Of a stretch of DNA of 64,000 nucleotides, positions 9,362-18,925 are shown piece after piece (the stretch's first letter is position 1; each line of letters begins with the position of its first letter). Location: assembly GCF_024345975.1 (NCBI RefSeq), contig NZ_JAGQCD010000012.1:34106-98105 (forward strand), read 5' to 3'. The stretch is from Cyanobium sp. Cruz-8D1 (lineage in GTDB: Bacteria > Cyanobacteriota > Cyanobacteriia > PCC-6307 > Cyanobiaceae). Both the position numbers and the translations under genes were made by a program. Below the pieces are notes generated by a model. The model was not told the origin of the DNA. It saw only the letters and a program-made list of their open reading frames with translations, and made no database searches.

Positions 9362-10259
9362 GCCCCAGCAGGGGGAGCGGGTGCGCCTGCGGATGCGCAA
9401 CCTGTACATCCTGCCGACGCGCTTCGGCTGGCTCTGGCTGGCGGGCACCGTGCTGCTGCAGGTGATCGGTGTCCAGATGCAGAGCAACGGCACGCTGCTG
9501 CTCAGCTTCCTGATGCTCAGCCTGTTCCTGCTCACCCTGCACCTCACCCACTTCAACCTGCAGGGTGTGGAGTTGGGCTGCGGCGCACCGGCACCGGGCT
9601 TCGCCGGGGATCCCGTCCCCTATCCGATCCGGTTGCGCTGTCCCGGACGCAGCGAAGGGGTGCGCCTGCGGCTGGGAGGTGAGGCGGCGGGCCCGCCCCT
9701 GTCGCTGCCGCCGGGGGAGCATGAGCTGACCGTGGCCTGGCGGCCGCCCGGGCGGGGCTGGCACCAACCCGGACTGCTGCGGGTGCAGACCACGGCGCCC
9801 CTGGGGCTGTTCTGCTGCTGGTCCCGCTGGTACCCCGGGGCAGCCCAGCTGATCTACCCGGCCCGCCGGGCCGGACCGGTGCGGCTGCTGGCCGGTGGAT
9901 CGGCTCCGCTGGCGGGTGAGCCGGCCGTTGCCAGCCGCCAGGACGGCAGCGACGACTGGCGCGACCTGGCCCCCCATCGCCCCCAGGACAGCCCGAGCCG
10001 GCTGGCCTGGAAGCTGCTGGCCCAGGGGCGGGGCGAGTACGCCAAGCGCTTCCTGGACCAACCCGAAACCGCTCCCCGGCTGGCCCCGGACCCTGGCCTG
10101 CCCCTGGAGGTGGCCCTTGAGCACCTGAGTGAGCGCATTTGGAACTACCACGGCCGGGGCCTCAGCTACGGCCTGGAGCTGAGCGGCCAGAGCGTCGCGC
10201 CTGGTCGGGGTCTGGCCCACCGCGACCAGTGCCTGGCAGCCCTGGCCTGTTGCCGATGA
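9348..10259 (+). CDS. DUF58 (YeaD2-type) membrane-anchored protein
   Basis: About 303 residues. Two adjacent hydrophobic segments (FGWLWLAGTVLLQVIGV and LLLSFLMLSLFLLTLHL) sit near the N-terminus, followed by a beta-rich segment and the DUF58 signature region with the LAWKLLAQGRGEYAKRF block. The family shares topology with VWA-type proteins and is usually encoded with MoxR ATPases; molecular function is not settled. Either the ATG used here or a GTG two codons upstream could start it. It ends in an ATGA overlap with the transglutaminase gene, indicating coupled translation. Confidence 0.9.
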   Translation: MDFGRPQQGERVRLRMRNLYILPTRFGWLWLAGTVLLQVIGVQMQSNGTLLLSFLMLSLFLLTLHLTHFNLQGVELGCGAPAPGFAGDPVPYPIRLRCPGRSEGVRLRLGGEAAGPPLSLPPGEHELTVAWRPPGRGWHQPGLLRVQTTAPLGLFCCWSRWYPGAAQLIYPARRAGPVRLLAGGSAPLAGEPAVASRQDGSDDWRDLAPHRPQDSPSRLAWKLLAQGRGEYAKRFLDQPETAPRLAPDPGLPLEVALEHLSERIWNYHGRGLSYGLELSGQSVAPGRGLAHRDQCLAALACCR

Positions 10260-12094
10260 GCCGCGCCGCTGCCCCCCTGCAATGGCTCACCATGGGCCTG
10301 CTGGCGGTGGGGCTGCTGGGCCTGTCGCCGGCCCTGTCCCTGAGCCTGCTGGCCTTCGGCCTGGCTGTGCTGACGGCCCTCAAGCTGCGCGAAGCCCGCA
10401 GCCTCGAGGAGCGGCGGCTGGTGGCCCTGCTGCAGCTGGTCGGCGCCGGCCTGCTGGCGGCCCTGCGGCCCGAACTGGGCCCGAGCCTGCTGCAGGGCCT
10501 GGCCATCCTGCTGGCCCTGGCCGGCCTGCTGGCCCTGGAACTGGGGGCGGGGCCGGACTGGAAAGCCCTGATGCGCCGCAGCCTGCAGGTGCTGCTGGCG
10601 GCGCTGCCCATCGCCCTGGTGCTGTTCCTGCTGCTACCCCGGCTGATGCCCTTCAGCAACCTGGGCACAGGCCAGGGCATGGGGGTGATGACCGGTCTCA
10701 GCGACAGCATGGAGCCGGGCTCCATCGCCAGGCTCTCCGTCAGCCGGGCGGCCGCGGCCCGCGTCGCCTTCCCCCTCGGCGGCGGCCCACCGCCCCTGGG
10801 GCAGCGCTTCTGGCGGGTGCTGGTGCATCAACGCTTCGATGGCCGCCGCTGGCGCAGCACCGCCCCGCCGTTGCCCAGGCCTGCGGCCGGCCAGCCCACA
10901 CCGCCGCCGCCCGCCGCCCCGGGGGAAGGGATCCAACTTTGGCTGGTGGAACCCAGCGGCCTGGCGGCGGTTCCCTGGAGCGGCGCCGGCCGGCCCCTCT
11001 CGCCCGACCTGACCCTGCAGCGCAGCGGCGAACTGCTGAACAGGGCCCCAGGCAGCCAACGCCGCGTCTACGCCCTCACGCAGACGGCGGATCCGGGCGA
11101 CTGGCGCAGCCAACCCCCCGGACCCATCGATCTGGTCCTGCCCCGGGGCGAGAACCCACGGCTGGAAGCCCTGGCCGCTGAGTGGCGGCGCCTGGGCAGC
11201 GACCGGCAGCGGCTGAACGCCGCCGGCAGCTGGTTCCGCAGCCAGCCCTTCCGCTACACCCTCGAGCCCGGGGCCCTGCCCCGCCAGGCGCCGCTCGACC
11301 GCTTCCTCTTCGAGACCCGGCTCGGCTTCTGCGGCCACTACGCCAGCGCCTTCACCACCCTGATGCGGGCGGCGGGAGTGCCGGCGCGGGTGGTGAGCGG
11401 CTACCGCGGCGGCCAGTGGGTGCAGCCGGTGGGCGGCAGCGGCTACGTGGACCTGCGCCAGGCCGATGCCCACGCCTGGAGCGAAGTGTGGCTGCAGGGC
11501 GAAGGCTGGCAACGGGTCGATCCCACCGCCTGGGCCGATGGGGACCCATTGGCGAGCGCGGTGACCACCAGCGAGACAGCCACCGGCACCGCCCCCTGGG
11601 ACTGGCTGCAGCGGCAGTGGTGGGGCCTCGACATCGCCTGGGCCCGCTGGTGGCTGGGGTACGACAGCGAGCAGCAACAGGCCCTGGTGCAGCGGCTGCT
11701 GGGCGACCAGCGCCATCTGCTCGGGCTGGTGGTGTTGCTGGCGGTGGCCATCAGCCTGGCCGCCAGCCTGGGGGGCCTGGGCTGGCTGGGCCGCCGCCGC
11801 AGCGGCGATCCCCTGCGCCTGGAGCTGGAGCACACCCTGCGGGCCTTCGCCAGGCACGGCCTGGCGCCCCAGGCGGGGGAAACCCTCCCTGTCTTTGCCC
11901 AGCGGCTGATGCAGCGGTGGCCGGCCCTGGCCGGTCCCCTCAACGCCTACGTGGCGAACTACCAGCGGCAGCGCTTCGCCAGCACCCCCAGCCGTACAGG
12001 ACGGCGCCAGGCCCAGCGTCTGGGACGGGCCCTGCGCCGTTCCCTGCGAACCGGCAACCTGCCAAAAGAAGCGGTACAACGGGAACACCCCTGA
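10256..12094 (+). CDS. TgpA-like transmembrane transglutaminase-domain protein
   Basis: 612 residues. The first ~130 are a run of membrane helices. A soluble domain follows, with the transglutaminase-like triad: Cys in RLGFCGHYASAF, His in ADAHAWSEVW and Asp in QRVDPTAW. One further helix (LLGLVVLLAVAISLAASLG) precedes a short cytoplasmic tail resembling the DUF4129 region (LELEHTLRAFARHG). Third gene of the MoxR/DUF58/transglutaminase set, entered through a 4-nt overlap. The triad is complete, so peptidase- or transferase-like activity outside the membrane is plausible; the substrate is unknown. Confidence 0.92.
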   Translation: MSRAAAPLQWLTMGLLAVGLLGLSPALSLSLLAFGLAVLTALKLREARSLEERRLVALLQLVGAGLLAALRPELGPSLLQGLAILLALAGLLALELGAGPDWKALMRRSLQVLLAALPIALVLFLLLPRLMPFSNLGTGQGMGVMTGLSDSMEPGSIARLSVSRAAAARVAFPLGGGPPPLGQRFWRVLVHQRFDGRRWRSTAPPLPRPAAGQPTPPPPAAPGEGIQLWLVEPSGLAAVPWSGAGRPLSPDLTLQRSGELLNRAPGSQRRVYALTQTADPGDWRSQPPGPIDLVLPRGENPRLEALAAEWRRLGSDRQRLNAAGSWFRSQPFRYTLEPGALPRQAPLDRFLFETRLGFCGHYASAFTTLMRAAGVPARVVSGYRGGQWVQPVGGSGYVDLRQADAHAWSEVWLQGEGWQRVDPTAWADGDPLASAVTTSETATGTAPWDWLQRQWWGLDIAWARWWLGYDSEQQQALVQRLLGDQRHLLGLVVLLAVAISLAASLGGLGWLGRRRSGDPLRLELEHTLRAFARHGLAPQAGETLPVFAQRLMQRWPALAGPLNAYVANYQRQRFASTPSRTGRRQAQRLGRALRRSLRTGNLPKEAVQREHP

Positions 12095-12104
12095 ACAGGC
12101 GGCC

Positions 12105-12938
12105 ATGACCAGCGTGCACGGGTCCGCCTGGAGCCCTCGCCACCTCAGGGGCCTGCTGTTCACCGGCCCGGCGCTGCTGGCCCTGCTGCTGGCCGGCCCT
12201 GTGCGGGCGGGAAGCGACGGCGATCTGATCCGGCTGCTGAATCAGCGCGACTGCCCCCGCTGCAAGCTGCAGGATGCCGACCTGGTGCACGCGGACCTGC
12301 GCGACGCGGATCTGCGGGGCGCCAAGCTCCAGCGCGCCAATCTGGGCCAGGCCCGGCTGGATGGGGCCAGCCTCCAGGGGGCCGACCTGCGCTTCACCAG
12401 CCTGCAGGGGGCGTCCCTGCGGGGTGCGGATCTGCGCGGGGCGAATCTGGAGGGCACCGACCTGCGCCAGAGCGACCTCAGCGGCGCCGAGATCGATCCC
12501 GGCGGCCTGGCCCGCAGCCACTGGCAGGACGCCAGAGGCGTCGCCCCCACGGTGTTGAGCTATCCCGAGCTGCACAACGCCGGGGTCACCGCCGCCCTGG
12601 AGGGGCGCCATCCCCAGGCGGAGCAGCTGTTTTCGGAGGCGATCCGGCTGCAGCCCGAAGCGGCGATCAGCTGGGTGGCCCGGGGTCTGAGCCGCACGGA
12701 GCAGGGCAAGACGGAGCTGGCTGCCCAGGACATCAACTACGCGGCTGTCCTTTACGCCCAGGCCGGCGAGGAGGCCCAGGCGCGGCAACTCACCGAGGCG
12801 GCCACCGCCCTGCTGAAGCCCGGCAAGAAAGCCAACCAGGGCAGCGGCATGGGCGGACAGATGCTCTCCGGGGCCGCCTCGTTCGCCTCGGCCGTGGCCC
12901 CGCTGGCGATGAAGTTCCTGCTGCCCCTGGCCTTCTGA
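12105..12938 (+). CDS. secreted pentapeptide-repeat protein with TPR-like C-terminus
   Basis: 277 residues with a signal peptide ending near GPVRAG. Residues about 50-130 are A(D/N)Lxx pentapeptide repeats ([19 protein letters not shown] and following), which fold as a square beta-helix. A CPRC pair precedes them. Residues about 155-225 look like two to three tetratricopeptide helices ([20 protein letters not shown]). A hydrophobic C-terminus follows. It is 10 nt downstream of the transglutaminase gene and probably co-transcribed, so it may serve the same envelope process. Function is unknown. Confidence 0.88.
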   Translation: MTSVHGSAWSPRHLRGLLFTGPALLALLLAGPVRAGSDGDLIRLLNQRDCPRCKLQDADLVHADLRDADLRGAKLQRANLGQARLDGASLQGADLRFTSLQGASLRGADLRGANLEGTDLRQSDLSGAEIDPGGLARSHWQDARGVAPTVLSYPELHNAGVTAALEGRHPQAEQLFSEAIRLQPEAAISWVARGLSRTEQGKTELAAQDINYAAVLYAQAGEEAQARQLTEAATALLKPGKKANQGSGMGGQMLSGAASFASAVAPLAMKFLLPLAF

Positions 12939-12951
12939 TCAGACAGCTCGA

Positions 12952-15225
12952 TCAGGGCGTGGGCTGAGGCGAGCCTCCGAGGAAAGCACGCGTGGCCGGC
13001 GTCGAGGGTTGATAGCCATAGCCGTAGGTGCCTCCCTCGTTGTCATTGATGATCCGCGGCGTCACCATGATCACCAGCTCCCGTTTCTCGCGGTTGTTGG
13101 ACGAGGCGCGAAAGAACTGCCCGATGATGGGAATATCCCCGAGAATCGGCCATTTCGATACCAGAGCCCGGTCGAAATCGGAGATCACGCCGGTGAGAAT
13201 CAGGGTCTGGCCATCGCGCACGCGCACCACGCCCGTATCCAGCCGGCGGACCCTCAGGATGCTGATGGGCGGACACTGGGTGCCGGCGGTGACTTCCCTT
13301 TCCACCGCGGAGATGCTGGGGGAGAGGGAGAAGGTGATGAAGCCGTTGTCGTCGATCTTCTGCACTCGGGCGCCGAGCACCAGGCCGGCGGTCGAGAGCT
13401 CGCTGATGGTGCAGGAGGTGACACCGGTGGTGGCGGCTACGTCCGCTTTGACGTTGGTGGGGACGTTGACACCTACCCGCACCACACCCTCGTTGCCGCG
13501 CTTGCGTCCGATCGGAGCATCGATGTTGTCGAAGGAGGAGGAGAAAATGCTGGATCCGGTGGTCCCGCCCCCGCCGGCCGCTGCGGCGGAATCATCCCTG
13601 AGGATGGAAGGATCCTCCTGGAGGATCAGCGTCGGGCTGGCCAGCACCTTGGAGTTATCGGCCAGGATGCGGGCCTGGAAGAAGTCGAAGAAATTGTTGT
13701 TCGGATACTGGAGACCTGGATTGGCCCGGCCAGTAAAACCGGTGCCTGGCACACCGGCCGTATTTTGAGTGCCGAAGGGAACTCCAGGAAGCAGAGGCCT
13801 TTCAAGAGTGTCCTGAACGTTACGGGCACCTACCAGACCGCCGAAATTCGCCGCCAGGGTGCCGTTGTCATTGACGATGAAGTTGTTGCCCCAGCGGAAG
13901 GCGAAACTGTTGTAGAGATCGGTGTCGTTCTGGAGGTTCACATCCAGGATCTTCACCGAGAGAGCCACCTGGCGCTGGCGCAGATCCAGTTGCTTCAGGT
14001 ACTGCTCGGCGATGGCCACCAGCCTTGGTGCTCCCACCAGGGTGATCGTGCCCAGCCTGGTGTCTGTGGTGGCCCGCAGGCCGATGAGGGGCCCGTTGCT
14101 GGCCCCGAAAGACTCCACCGTGGTGGTGGTGCTGGCGGTGGTCGTGGAGGCTGTGGGGCTGCCGGCGGGAGCGGCCGTGGCAGCGACCCCCTCCGAGACC
14201 GCGGTGGTAATCGTGTTGGTCTTGGTGACCTGGGCTCCCAGGTTGGCGAGGTAGTCGGCCGCGGAATTGGCCGGCACCTGGTTCAGTCGGTACACCTTGG
14301 AAAGCTGGGAGCCGAAGCTTTTGGCCAGCACGTTGGGGCCGGCAAAGATCGTGTTGCCGTCGCGCTTGCCCTGAAGCCCTGCCGCCAGGAGGGCCGAGTT
14401 GATCGCTCGGCCATAGCCCTCGCGGCGGAACGAGATTGAGATGGGCCGCATCCCCGCAGCCGGTGCGGCCGATGCGCCGGGAGCGCTGGACTCATCGACG
14501 TAGACGAACCCGTAGCCACCCAGCTGACTGAGGGCCATCAGCACATCCTTGGCCGGGGCGTTGCGGAGCGTCATGGTGACCGGCGGCCCGCTGACATTCA
14601 CATAGCTGGGGTTGCTGATGGTCATGGTGCCCACGGCCATGTCCCCCAGCGGCGGCGCCACGGCGCGCGGCTGCAGGGGGGGAATGAAGCCGGGCTGGGG
14701 AACCCTGCCGGGGGTGGTGGCGTTGGGGCTGAGGGTCTGCAGGGTGCTCAGCGTTGGGGCGTTGAAGGTGAGGATCAGGCTGCGGCCATCGCCGCTGACC
14801 ACCGGCCGGCCGACCGGGAGCCCGCGGGTGGGGGCAACCCTCAGTTCGAAGAGGTTTCCCGAACCCTCAAAGCTGATGCTCTGGAGCCCGGCCTCGGGCA
14901 GGGAGAGCTGCACCGGGCCGCGGCGCAGCGTCATCGGCACGGCCGTCTGCAGCCGGCCCAACCAGATGGCTCCCTGGGTGGTTTGTTGCAGCACAGGCGA
15001 AGGGCCGGTGCCTTCGATCACCACCTCCACCGAATCAGGCAAGCGCCGCAGCTTGATGTCGAGGGAGCCGCTGACCTGGGCGATGTCGGACAGGTGTGCG
15101 CTGGATCCCTCCCCGGCACGGGAGGGGATCACGCCTGCAGCGACGGCGGACAAGCCTGTCCCCTGCTGCAGAACCACGAAGCCAAAAGATGCCGAAAGAA
15201 CGTGCCGCCACCGACGTTTTGCCAC
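12952..15225 (-). CDS. pilQ: PilQ-type secretin, type IV pilus outer-membrane pore
   Basis: Secretin through which type IV pili cross the outer membrane, serving motility and DNA uptake. After the signal peptide (SFGFVVLQQGTGLSAVAA) come an AMIN-like domain (VEVVIEGTGPSPVLQQTT), STN and secretin_N-type modules (NAPAKDVLMALSQLGGYGFV), a Thr-rich linker and a C-terminal secretin core with VGVNVP and LILTGVISDFDR...PILGDIPIIGQFF. A GTG at 15225 places the signal peptide at the N-terminus. An in-frame ATG at 15306, just past the pilO stop, would add 27 residues. Last gene of pilM-N-O-Q. Confidence 0.95.
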   Translation of the reverse strand: MAKRRWRHVLSASFGFVVLQQGTGLSAVAAGVIPSRAGEGSSAHLSDIAQVSGSLDIKLRRLPDSVEVVIEGTGPSPVLQQTTQGAIWLGRLQTAVPMTLRRGPVQLSLPEAGLQSISFEGSGNLFELRVAPTRGLPVGRPVVSGDGRSLILTFNAPTLSTLQTLSPNATTPGRVPQPGFIPPLQPRAVAPPLGDMAVGTMTISNPSYVNVSGPPVTMTLRNAPAKDVLMALSQLGGYGFVYVDESSAPGASAAPAAGMRPISISFRREGYGRAINSALLAAGLQGKRDGNTIFAGPNVLAKSFGSQLSKVYRLNQVPANSAADYLANLGAQVTKTNTITTAVSEGVAATAAPAGSPTASTTTASTTTTVESFGASNGPLIGLRATTDTRLGTITLVGAPRLVAIAEQYLKQLDLRQRQVALSVKILDVNLQNDTDLYNSFAFRWGNNFIVNDNGTLAANFGGLVGARNVQDTLERPLLPGVPFGTQNTAGVPGTGFTGRANPGLQYPNNNFFDFFQARILADNSKVLASPTLILQEDPSILRDDSAAAAGGGGTTGSSIFSSSFDNIDAPIGRKRGNEGVVRVGVNVPTNVKADVAATTGVTSCTISELSTAGLVLGARVQKIDDNGFITFSLSPSISAVEREVTAGTQCPPISILRVRRLDTGVVRVRDGQTLILTGVISDFDRALVSKWPILGDIPIIGQFFRASSNNREKRELVIMVTPRIINDNEGGTYGYGYQPSTPATRAFLGGSPQPTP

Positions 15226-15308
15226 GTTCCGCCGCTCTCCGAATCGGTCGCATGGTATCGGCGACTGTGCGAAACGGCCAATGAACAGAACCCGTTGCAT
15301 CGGCATGG

Positions 15309-16091
15309 TCAGTTGGGAGTGGCAGGAGGAGCTGGTGCAGGGGCTGCCGCTGCGGGGGGCGCGGCAGCAGGAGCCGCAGATCGGCTGTAGAGACCCAGGG
15401 TGAGCTTCATCAGCACCTGGGGACTCGGTTGGAGAGATTTGCCGTCGGAGGGTTTGTCATCGGGCAGGGTGAGACTGAGATCGCTCTGCACCACCAGCAC
15501 GTTGAGGGCTTCCAGGCGGCGCAGAAAGGCCAGCAGCGAAGGGAACGACCCTTGCGCCGACACCAGCAGTGTGCGCTGGGTGAGGCCCTGCAGAGCCAGG
15601 GGATCACTCGGGGCGGCGCCTGCGGCGGGAGCTGTCCCTGCCGGAGGAGCGGCTCCTGCTGGTGGAGCGGCTGGGGTGGCAGGGGCGCCAGCGGCGGGCG
15701 GGGTCGCGGCCGCGGGCACGGCTTGGGTGGGCTCGTACAGGGTCAGCTGAACGCCCGAATCGTCGGCCTGGCGGTCGAGCATGGCCAGAAAGGTCGACAG
15801 GTCGCCGTTGCCCGTGATCAGCCGCTCGATCTTGGCCTTGCTGGCCATGGCAGTCTCGGTGTTCTCCTGGGTGGCGACCAGCTGCCCCCGCATCAGCGTC
15901 ACCTGATCCCGCAGCTGCTCCAGCTCCTGGAGGCGCTGGCTGTCCCGCTGGAGCGTGGCCCAGAGGGGCAGCAGGGCGGCGAGGACCACCAGCAGGCCCA
16001 GTCCGCCGAGCACGGCCGCCGGCAGCATCAGCCAGATCAGGCGCAGGGTGGCAACGGGAAGCCTGGAGGAGCCTTGCTGAAGATTCGTCAT
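15309..16091 (-). CDS. pilO: PilO, type IV pilus inner-membrane alignment protein
   Basis: 260 residues. A membrane helix (LMLPAAVLGGLGLLVVLAALL) is followed by a coiled coil (RDSQRLQELEQLRDQVTLMR) and a periplasmic ferredoxin-like domain (VSAQGSFPSLLAFLRRLEAL). PilO pairs with PilN and links PilM in the cytoplasm to the PilQ secretin. Two Ala/Pro-rich low-complexity segments interrupt it, one in the middle (about residues 128-162) and one at the C-terminus. It overlaps pilN through ATGA and lies next to pilQ. Confidence 0.92.
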   Translation of the reverse strand: MTNLQQGSSRLPVATLRLIWLMLPAAVLGGLGLLVVLAALLPLWATLQRDSQRLQELEQLRDQVTLMRGQLVATQENTETAMASKAKIERLITGNGDLSTFLAMLDRQADDSGVQLTLYEPTQAVPAAATPPAAGAPATPAAPPAGAAPPAGTAPAAGAAPSDPLALQGLTQRTLLVSAQGSFPSLLAFLRRLEALNVLVVQSDLSLTLPDDKPSDGKSLQPSPQVLMKLTLGLYSRSAAPAAAPPAAAAPAPAPPATPN

Positions 16092-16795
16092 GGGATGAGG
16101 CCCTCCGCCTGGAGAAGTTGGAGCCGGCGCACCATGCCCTCCGATCCAAGCTGCCGCATGACCAGCAACTGACGGGCGGGAGGCAGGGGGGCGAAGGGAG
16201 CGATGAGTTCGAAGCGGACCGCGGCTGGGGCCGCCGGCCCGGTCTGGCCGGCGACGGGGGCAGCCGCGGGGACCCGCTCCAGCTTGACGAGCGCCACCCC
16301 CTTGGCCTCCATCAGCGGGGAGCGGGCCAGCTCAAGCTGCAGCGCATTGATGCGGGCAAAAGCCAGGGGGTCCAGCGCCTGCCCCTTAAGCACCAGTCGC
16401 TTGTCCTCGGCTTCCACGCTCTGGAGCTGAATGTCCTCAGGGATGCGCAGCTGCAGGTCGGCCAGAAGCGCCGAGGACGTGCGCAGGGTGGTGAGGCTCT
16501 CGGTCAGGCTGCGGGTGGTGGCCGTGAGTTGATCAAGCTTCGCCTTGCTGGCCGCCATCTCCGCCTGCATCTGGGTGGCTTCGACTTCGAAACGGGTGAG
16601 CTGGGCCGTCTGAGCCTTGACGACCATGGAACGGAGGAACACCAGGGACGTGCCGGCCACGGCCGCCACCAGCACGGCCGCTCCGATCAGGGCACCCCGC
16701 AGCAGCAGCGGCCGCCGATCCAGCAGGGCCGTGAGCATGCTCTGCTGGCCGAGTTCCTTGCGCCTCTCCCGCAGCAGGTCAAGGGGTGCCGTCAT
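16088..16795 (-). CDS. pilN: PilN, type IV pilus inner-membrane protein
   Basis: 235 residues: a short cytoplasmic N-terminus (DLLRERRKELG, the PilM-docking position in this family), one membrane helix (GALIGAAVLVAAVAGTSLVFL), a coiled coil (about 60-110) and a periplasmic alpha/beta domain. The start is the ATG in a 4-nt overlap with the pilM stop. The frame is open far upstream inside pilM, but that part is not coding. It forms a heterodimer with PilO in characterised systems. Confidence 0.92.
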   Translation of the reverse strand: MTAPLDLLRERRKELGQQSMLTALLDRRPLLLRGALIGAAVLVAAVAGTSLVFLRSMVVKAQTAQLTRFEVEATQMQAEMAASKAKLDQLTATTRSLTESLTTLRTSSALLADLQLRIPEDIQLQSVEAEDKRLVLKGQALDPLAFARINALQLELARSPLMEAKGVALVKLERVPAAAPVAGQTGPAAPAAVRFELIAPFAPLPPARQLLVMRQLGSEGMVRRLQLLQAEGLIP

Positions 16796-17691
16796 CGGTC
16801 GCGCTCCGCCATCGCCAGCCCCTGCAGAACCAGGGACCCGAACGGCTGGGGGCTGAGCAGTTCGGCGCGCACCCCCAGCGTGTCCTGCAGATGGTCCTGG
16901 CTGGCAAGCGGCGCGCTGAGCAGCAACCGGAACCGATGCAAGCCTGGATGGCGGCGTCGATAGAACGCCACGCAGCGGGCCACTTCCCGTACGAGCTGAT
17001 CCTCCCCCTCGGGCAGGGGCCAATCGAAGACCGGCTCGGCTCGGCGCAGAAGCAGCAGCCGGGCACCCACCGGCAGCGGATGGATCAGCAGGGTCAGGAC
17101 GTCCTCGGCGGCGTGCTCCAGGAGCGCGTTCACCGCTGCCAAACGGCAGGACTGGGCCGGGGCCAGCCTCTCCAACTGAGCTCCGGCCAGGTTGAACACC
17201 TCGATCCAGTCGTCTACCAGCTTTCTGGACGCCACGGCCAGCAGCATGCGGGGGGTGGGGCCCGGCAAAGGCCGCAGGTCGATGGTCGCTTCGGTGAGGG
17301 GCACGGAGAAGCTCAGGGTCGGGTCGATCGTCCGCAGGGCTTGGATGGGGTCGTCCGGGACGGCCTCCCGGGGCCACTCGACGACACGCCACTCCACGGC
17401 TCCATCCGGCAGGGAGGCCAGGACGACGGCATCGAGCAGACCGTCGCGCACCAGCAGATCGCCGATCAGATCACCGAGGGGCTCCTTCTCCAGGGGCTGG
17501 CCATCCAGGCAGGTGAGGGGAGGCAGCGGCAGATCGATGCTCACCGGCTCCGGCCCCGTTCCCCTCAGCACCTGACCCTTCAAGGCGTCGTCGTGCAGCT
17601 CCAACAGCAGTTGACGGGGGAAAAGCTGCGCACGGATCGGACGTAGACGATCTTCCAGATCATCTTTCAACCCGATCAGGCCAGAAAACAC
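16792..17691 (-). CDS. pilM: PilM-like actin-fold pilus assembly protein (divergent)
   Basis: 299 residues, first gene of the pilM-N-O-Q operon. The sequence is divergent from classical PilM but keeps the size and alternating beta/alpha pattern of an actin-like ATPase fold (LLLELHDDALKGQVL, VVLASLPDGAVEWRVVEWP, RMLLAVASRKLVDDWIEVF). The name rests partly on operon order. Classical nucleotide-binding glycine loops are not obvious, so ATP binding is uncertain. The C-terminus overlaps pilN by 4 nt. Confidence 0.82.
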   Translation of the reverse strand: MFSGLIGLKDDLEDRLRPIRAQLFPRQLLLELHDDALKGQVLRGTGPEPVSIDLPLPPLTCLDGQPLEKEPLGDLIGDLLVRDGLLDAVVLASLPDGAVEWRVVEWPREAVPDDPIQALRTIDPTLSFSVPLTEATIDLRPLPGPTPRMLLAVASRKLVDDWIEVFNLAGAQLERLAPAQSCRLAAVNALLEHAAEDVLTLLIHPLPVGARLLLLRRAEPVFDWPLPEGEDQLVREVARCVAFYRRRHPGLHRFRLLLSAPLASQDHLQDTLGVRAELLSPQPFGSLVLQGLAMAERDR

Positions 17692-17727
17692 CAGGGCACC
17701 GATCCCATGCCACCGAAAGCTACCGAC

Positions 17728-18915
17728 TTAAGGGCGCCAAGTCAGGCCCGAGCCAACAACTTCAGAAAGCGTCCGGCATCCATGGCGATCGAGCTGCTGG
17801 CTCAATCCCTCCACTATTGAAGGCACAAGTGCGGGGCCTTCGTAGATCCAACCGGTATAGATCTGGATCAGGGACGCTCCTGCACTGATCCGCTCCCAGG
17901 CCGCCTCGGCCGAGTCGATGCCGCCCACACCGATCAGCGGCAGAGCGGGACCTGCGGTCGCCCGCAACCGGCGCAGCACTTCCACCGCCCGCCGCCGCAG
18001 GGGCCGGCCGCTCAGTCCTCCGGCTTCCTCGGCGAGGGTCTGACCCGTGGCCACCAGGCGACGTCCTTCGAGTCCGAGCCGGTGGACGGAAGTATTCACT
18101 GCGATCACACCGGCGAGGCCTTCTTCGTAGGCCAACCGCGCAATGGTATCGATGGCATCATCTTCGAGATCGGGAGCGATCTTCACCAGCAGGGGAGGAC
18201 AGGCCGGCAGCCGCCGCAGACGCTCCACCAGCCGCCGCAACTGGGCCTCCTCCTGCAGGTCCCGCAGCCCCGGGGTGTTGGGTGAGCTGACATTGACCAC
18301 CGCGTAGTCGGCCAGGGGGGCCAGCAGCTCCAGGCTGGCCGCGTAATCGTCGGGGGCCATCTCCAGCGACACCGCCTTCGATTTTCCGAGATTGATGCCG
18401 AGCACGGCGGGCCGCTGGCCCGGCGGGGGCAGGTCCTGGCGTTCCAGGGTTCGGCGCACGCCCCTGGCTCCGTCGTTGTTGAAACCCATGCGGTTGAGCG
18501 CCGCCCGTTCCTCGGCCAGCCGGAACAACCTCGGCCGGGGATTTCCCTGTTGGGGCTGCCAGGTGATGGTGCCCAGCTCGGCGAAGCCGAATCCGAACAG
18601 ATGCCAGATCGCGGCCGCCACACCGTTCTTGTCGAAACCCGCGGCCAGCCCCACCGGATTGGCAAAGCGGCAGCCGAACAGCGTCTGCTCCAGGCGGGGA
18701 TCCCGCCGCTGCAGCTCCGCCCCCAGCCCCGCCAGGCTGCCGCTCACCAGGGGCCAGTGGCGGCGCAGGGACGCCTGGCCCAGGGCCAGCAGCGTCAGAC
18801 GACTCAGCTGTTCGGCGTCGGCGCCGTCATCACGACGCAGCAGCGGCTCGACGAACCGGGCGTAGAGGGCACCGGTTCCCACCTGGCCGCCGCCGGTCGA
18901 TTGCTCCTGCGGCAT
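17728..18915 (-). CDS. pyrD: dihydroorotate dehydrogenase (quinone), class 2
   Basis: Oxidises dihydroorotate to orotate, passing electrons to membrane quinone, in pyrimidine synthesis. 395 residues, with the class 2 N-terminal extension (about 1-60) before the FMN barrel. Motifs include [18 protein letters not shown], the catalytic-serine loop [26 protein letters not shown] and the phosphate-binding [15 protein letters not shown] and LIQIYTGW. The start is the ATG preceded by AAGGAGACAGG, a good ribosome site. rnhA ends 10 nt upstream, so the two genes are probably co-transcribed. Confidence 0.96.
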   Translation of the reverse strand: MPQEQSTGGGQVGTGALYARFVEPLLRRDDGADAEQLSRLTLLALGQASLRRHWPLVSGSLAGLGAELQRRDPRLEQTLFGCRFANPVGLAAGFDKNGVAAAIWHLFGFGFAELGTITWQPQQGNPRPRLFRLAEERAALNRMGFNNDGARGVRRTLERQDLPPPGQRPAVLGINLGKSKAVSLEMAPDDYAASLELLAPLADYAVVNVSSPNTPGLRDLQEEAQLRRLVERLRRLPACPPLLVKIAPDLEDDAIDTIARLAYEEGLAGVIAVNTSVHRLGLEGRRLVATGQTLAEEAGGLSGRPLRRRAVEVLRRLRATAGPALPLIGVGGIDSAEAAWERISAGASLIQIYTGWIYEGPALVPSIVEGLSQQLDRHGCRTLSEVVGSGLTWRP

Positions 18916-18925
18916 TCCTGTCTCC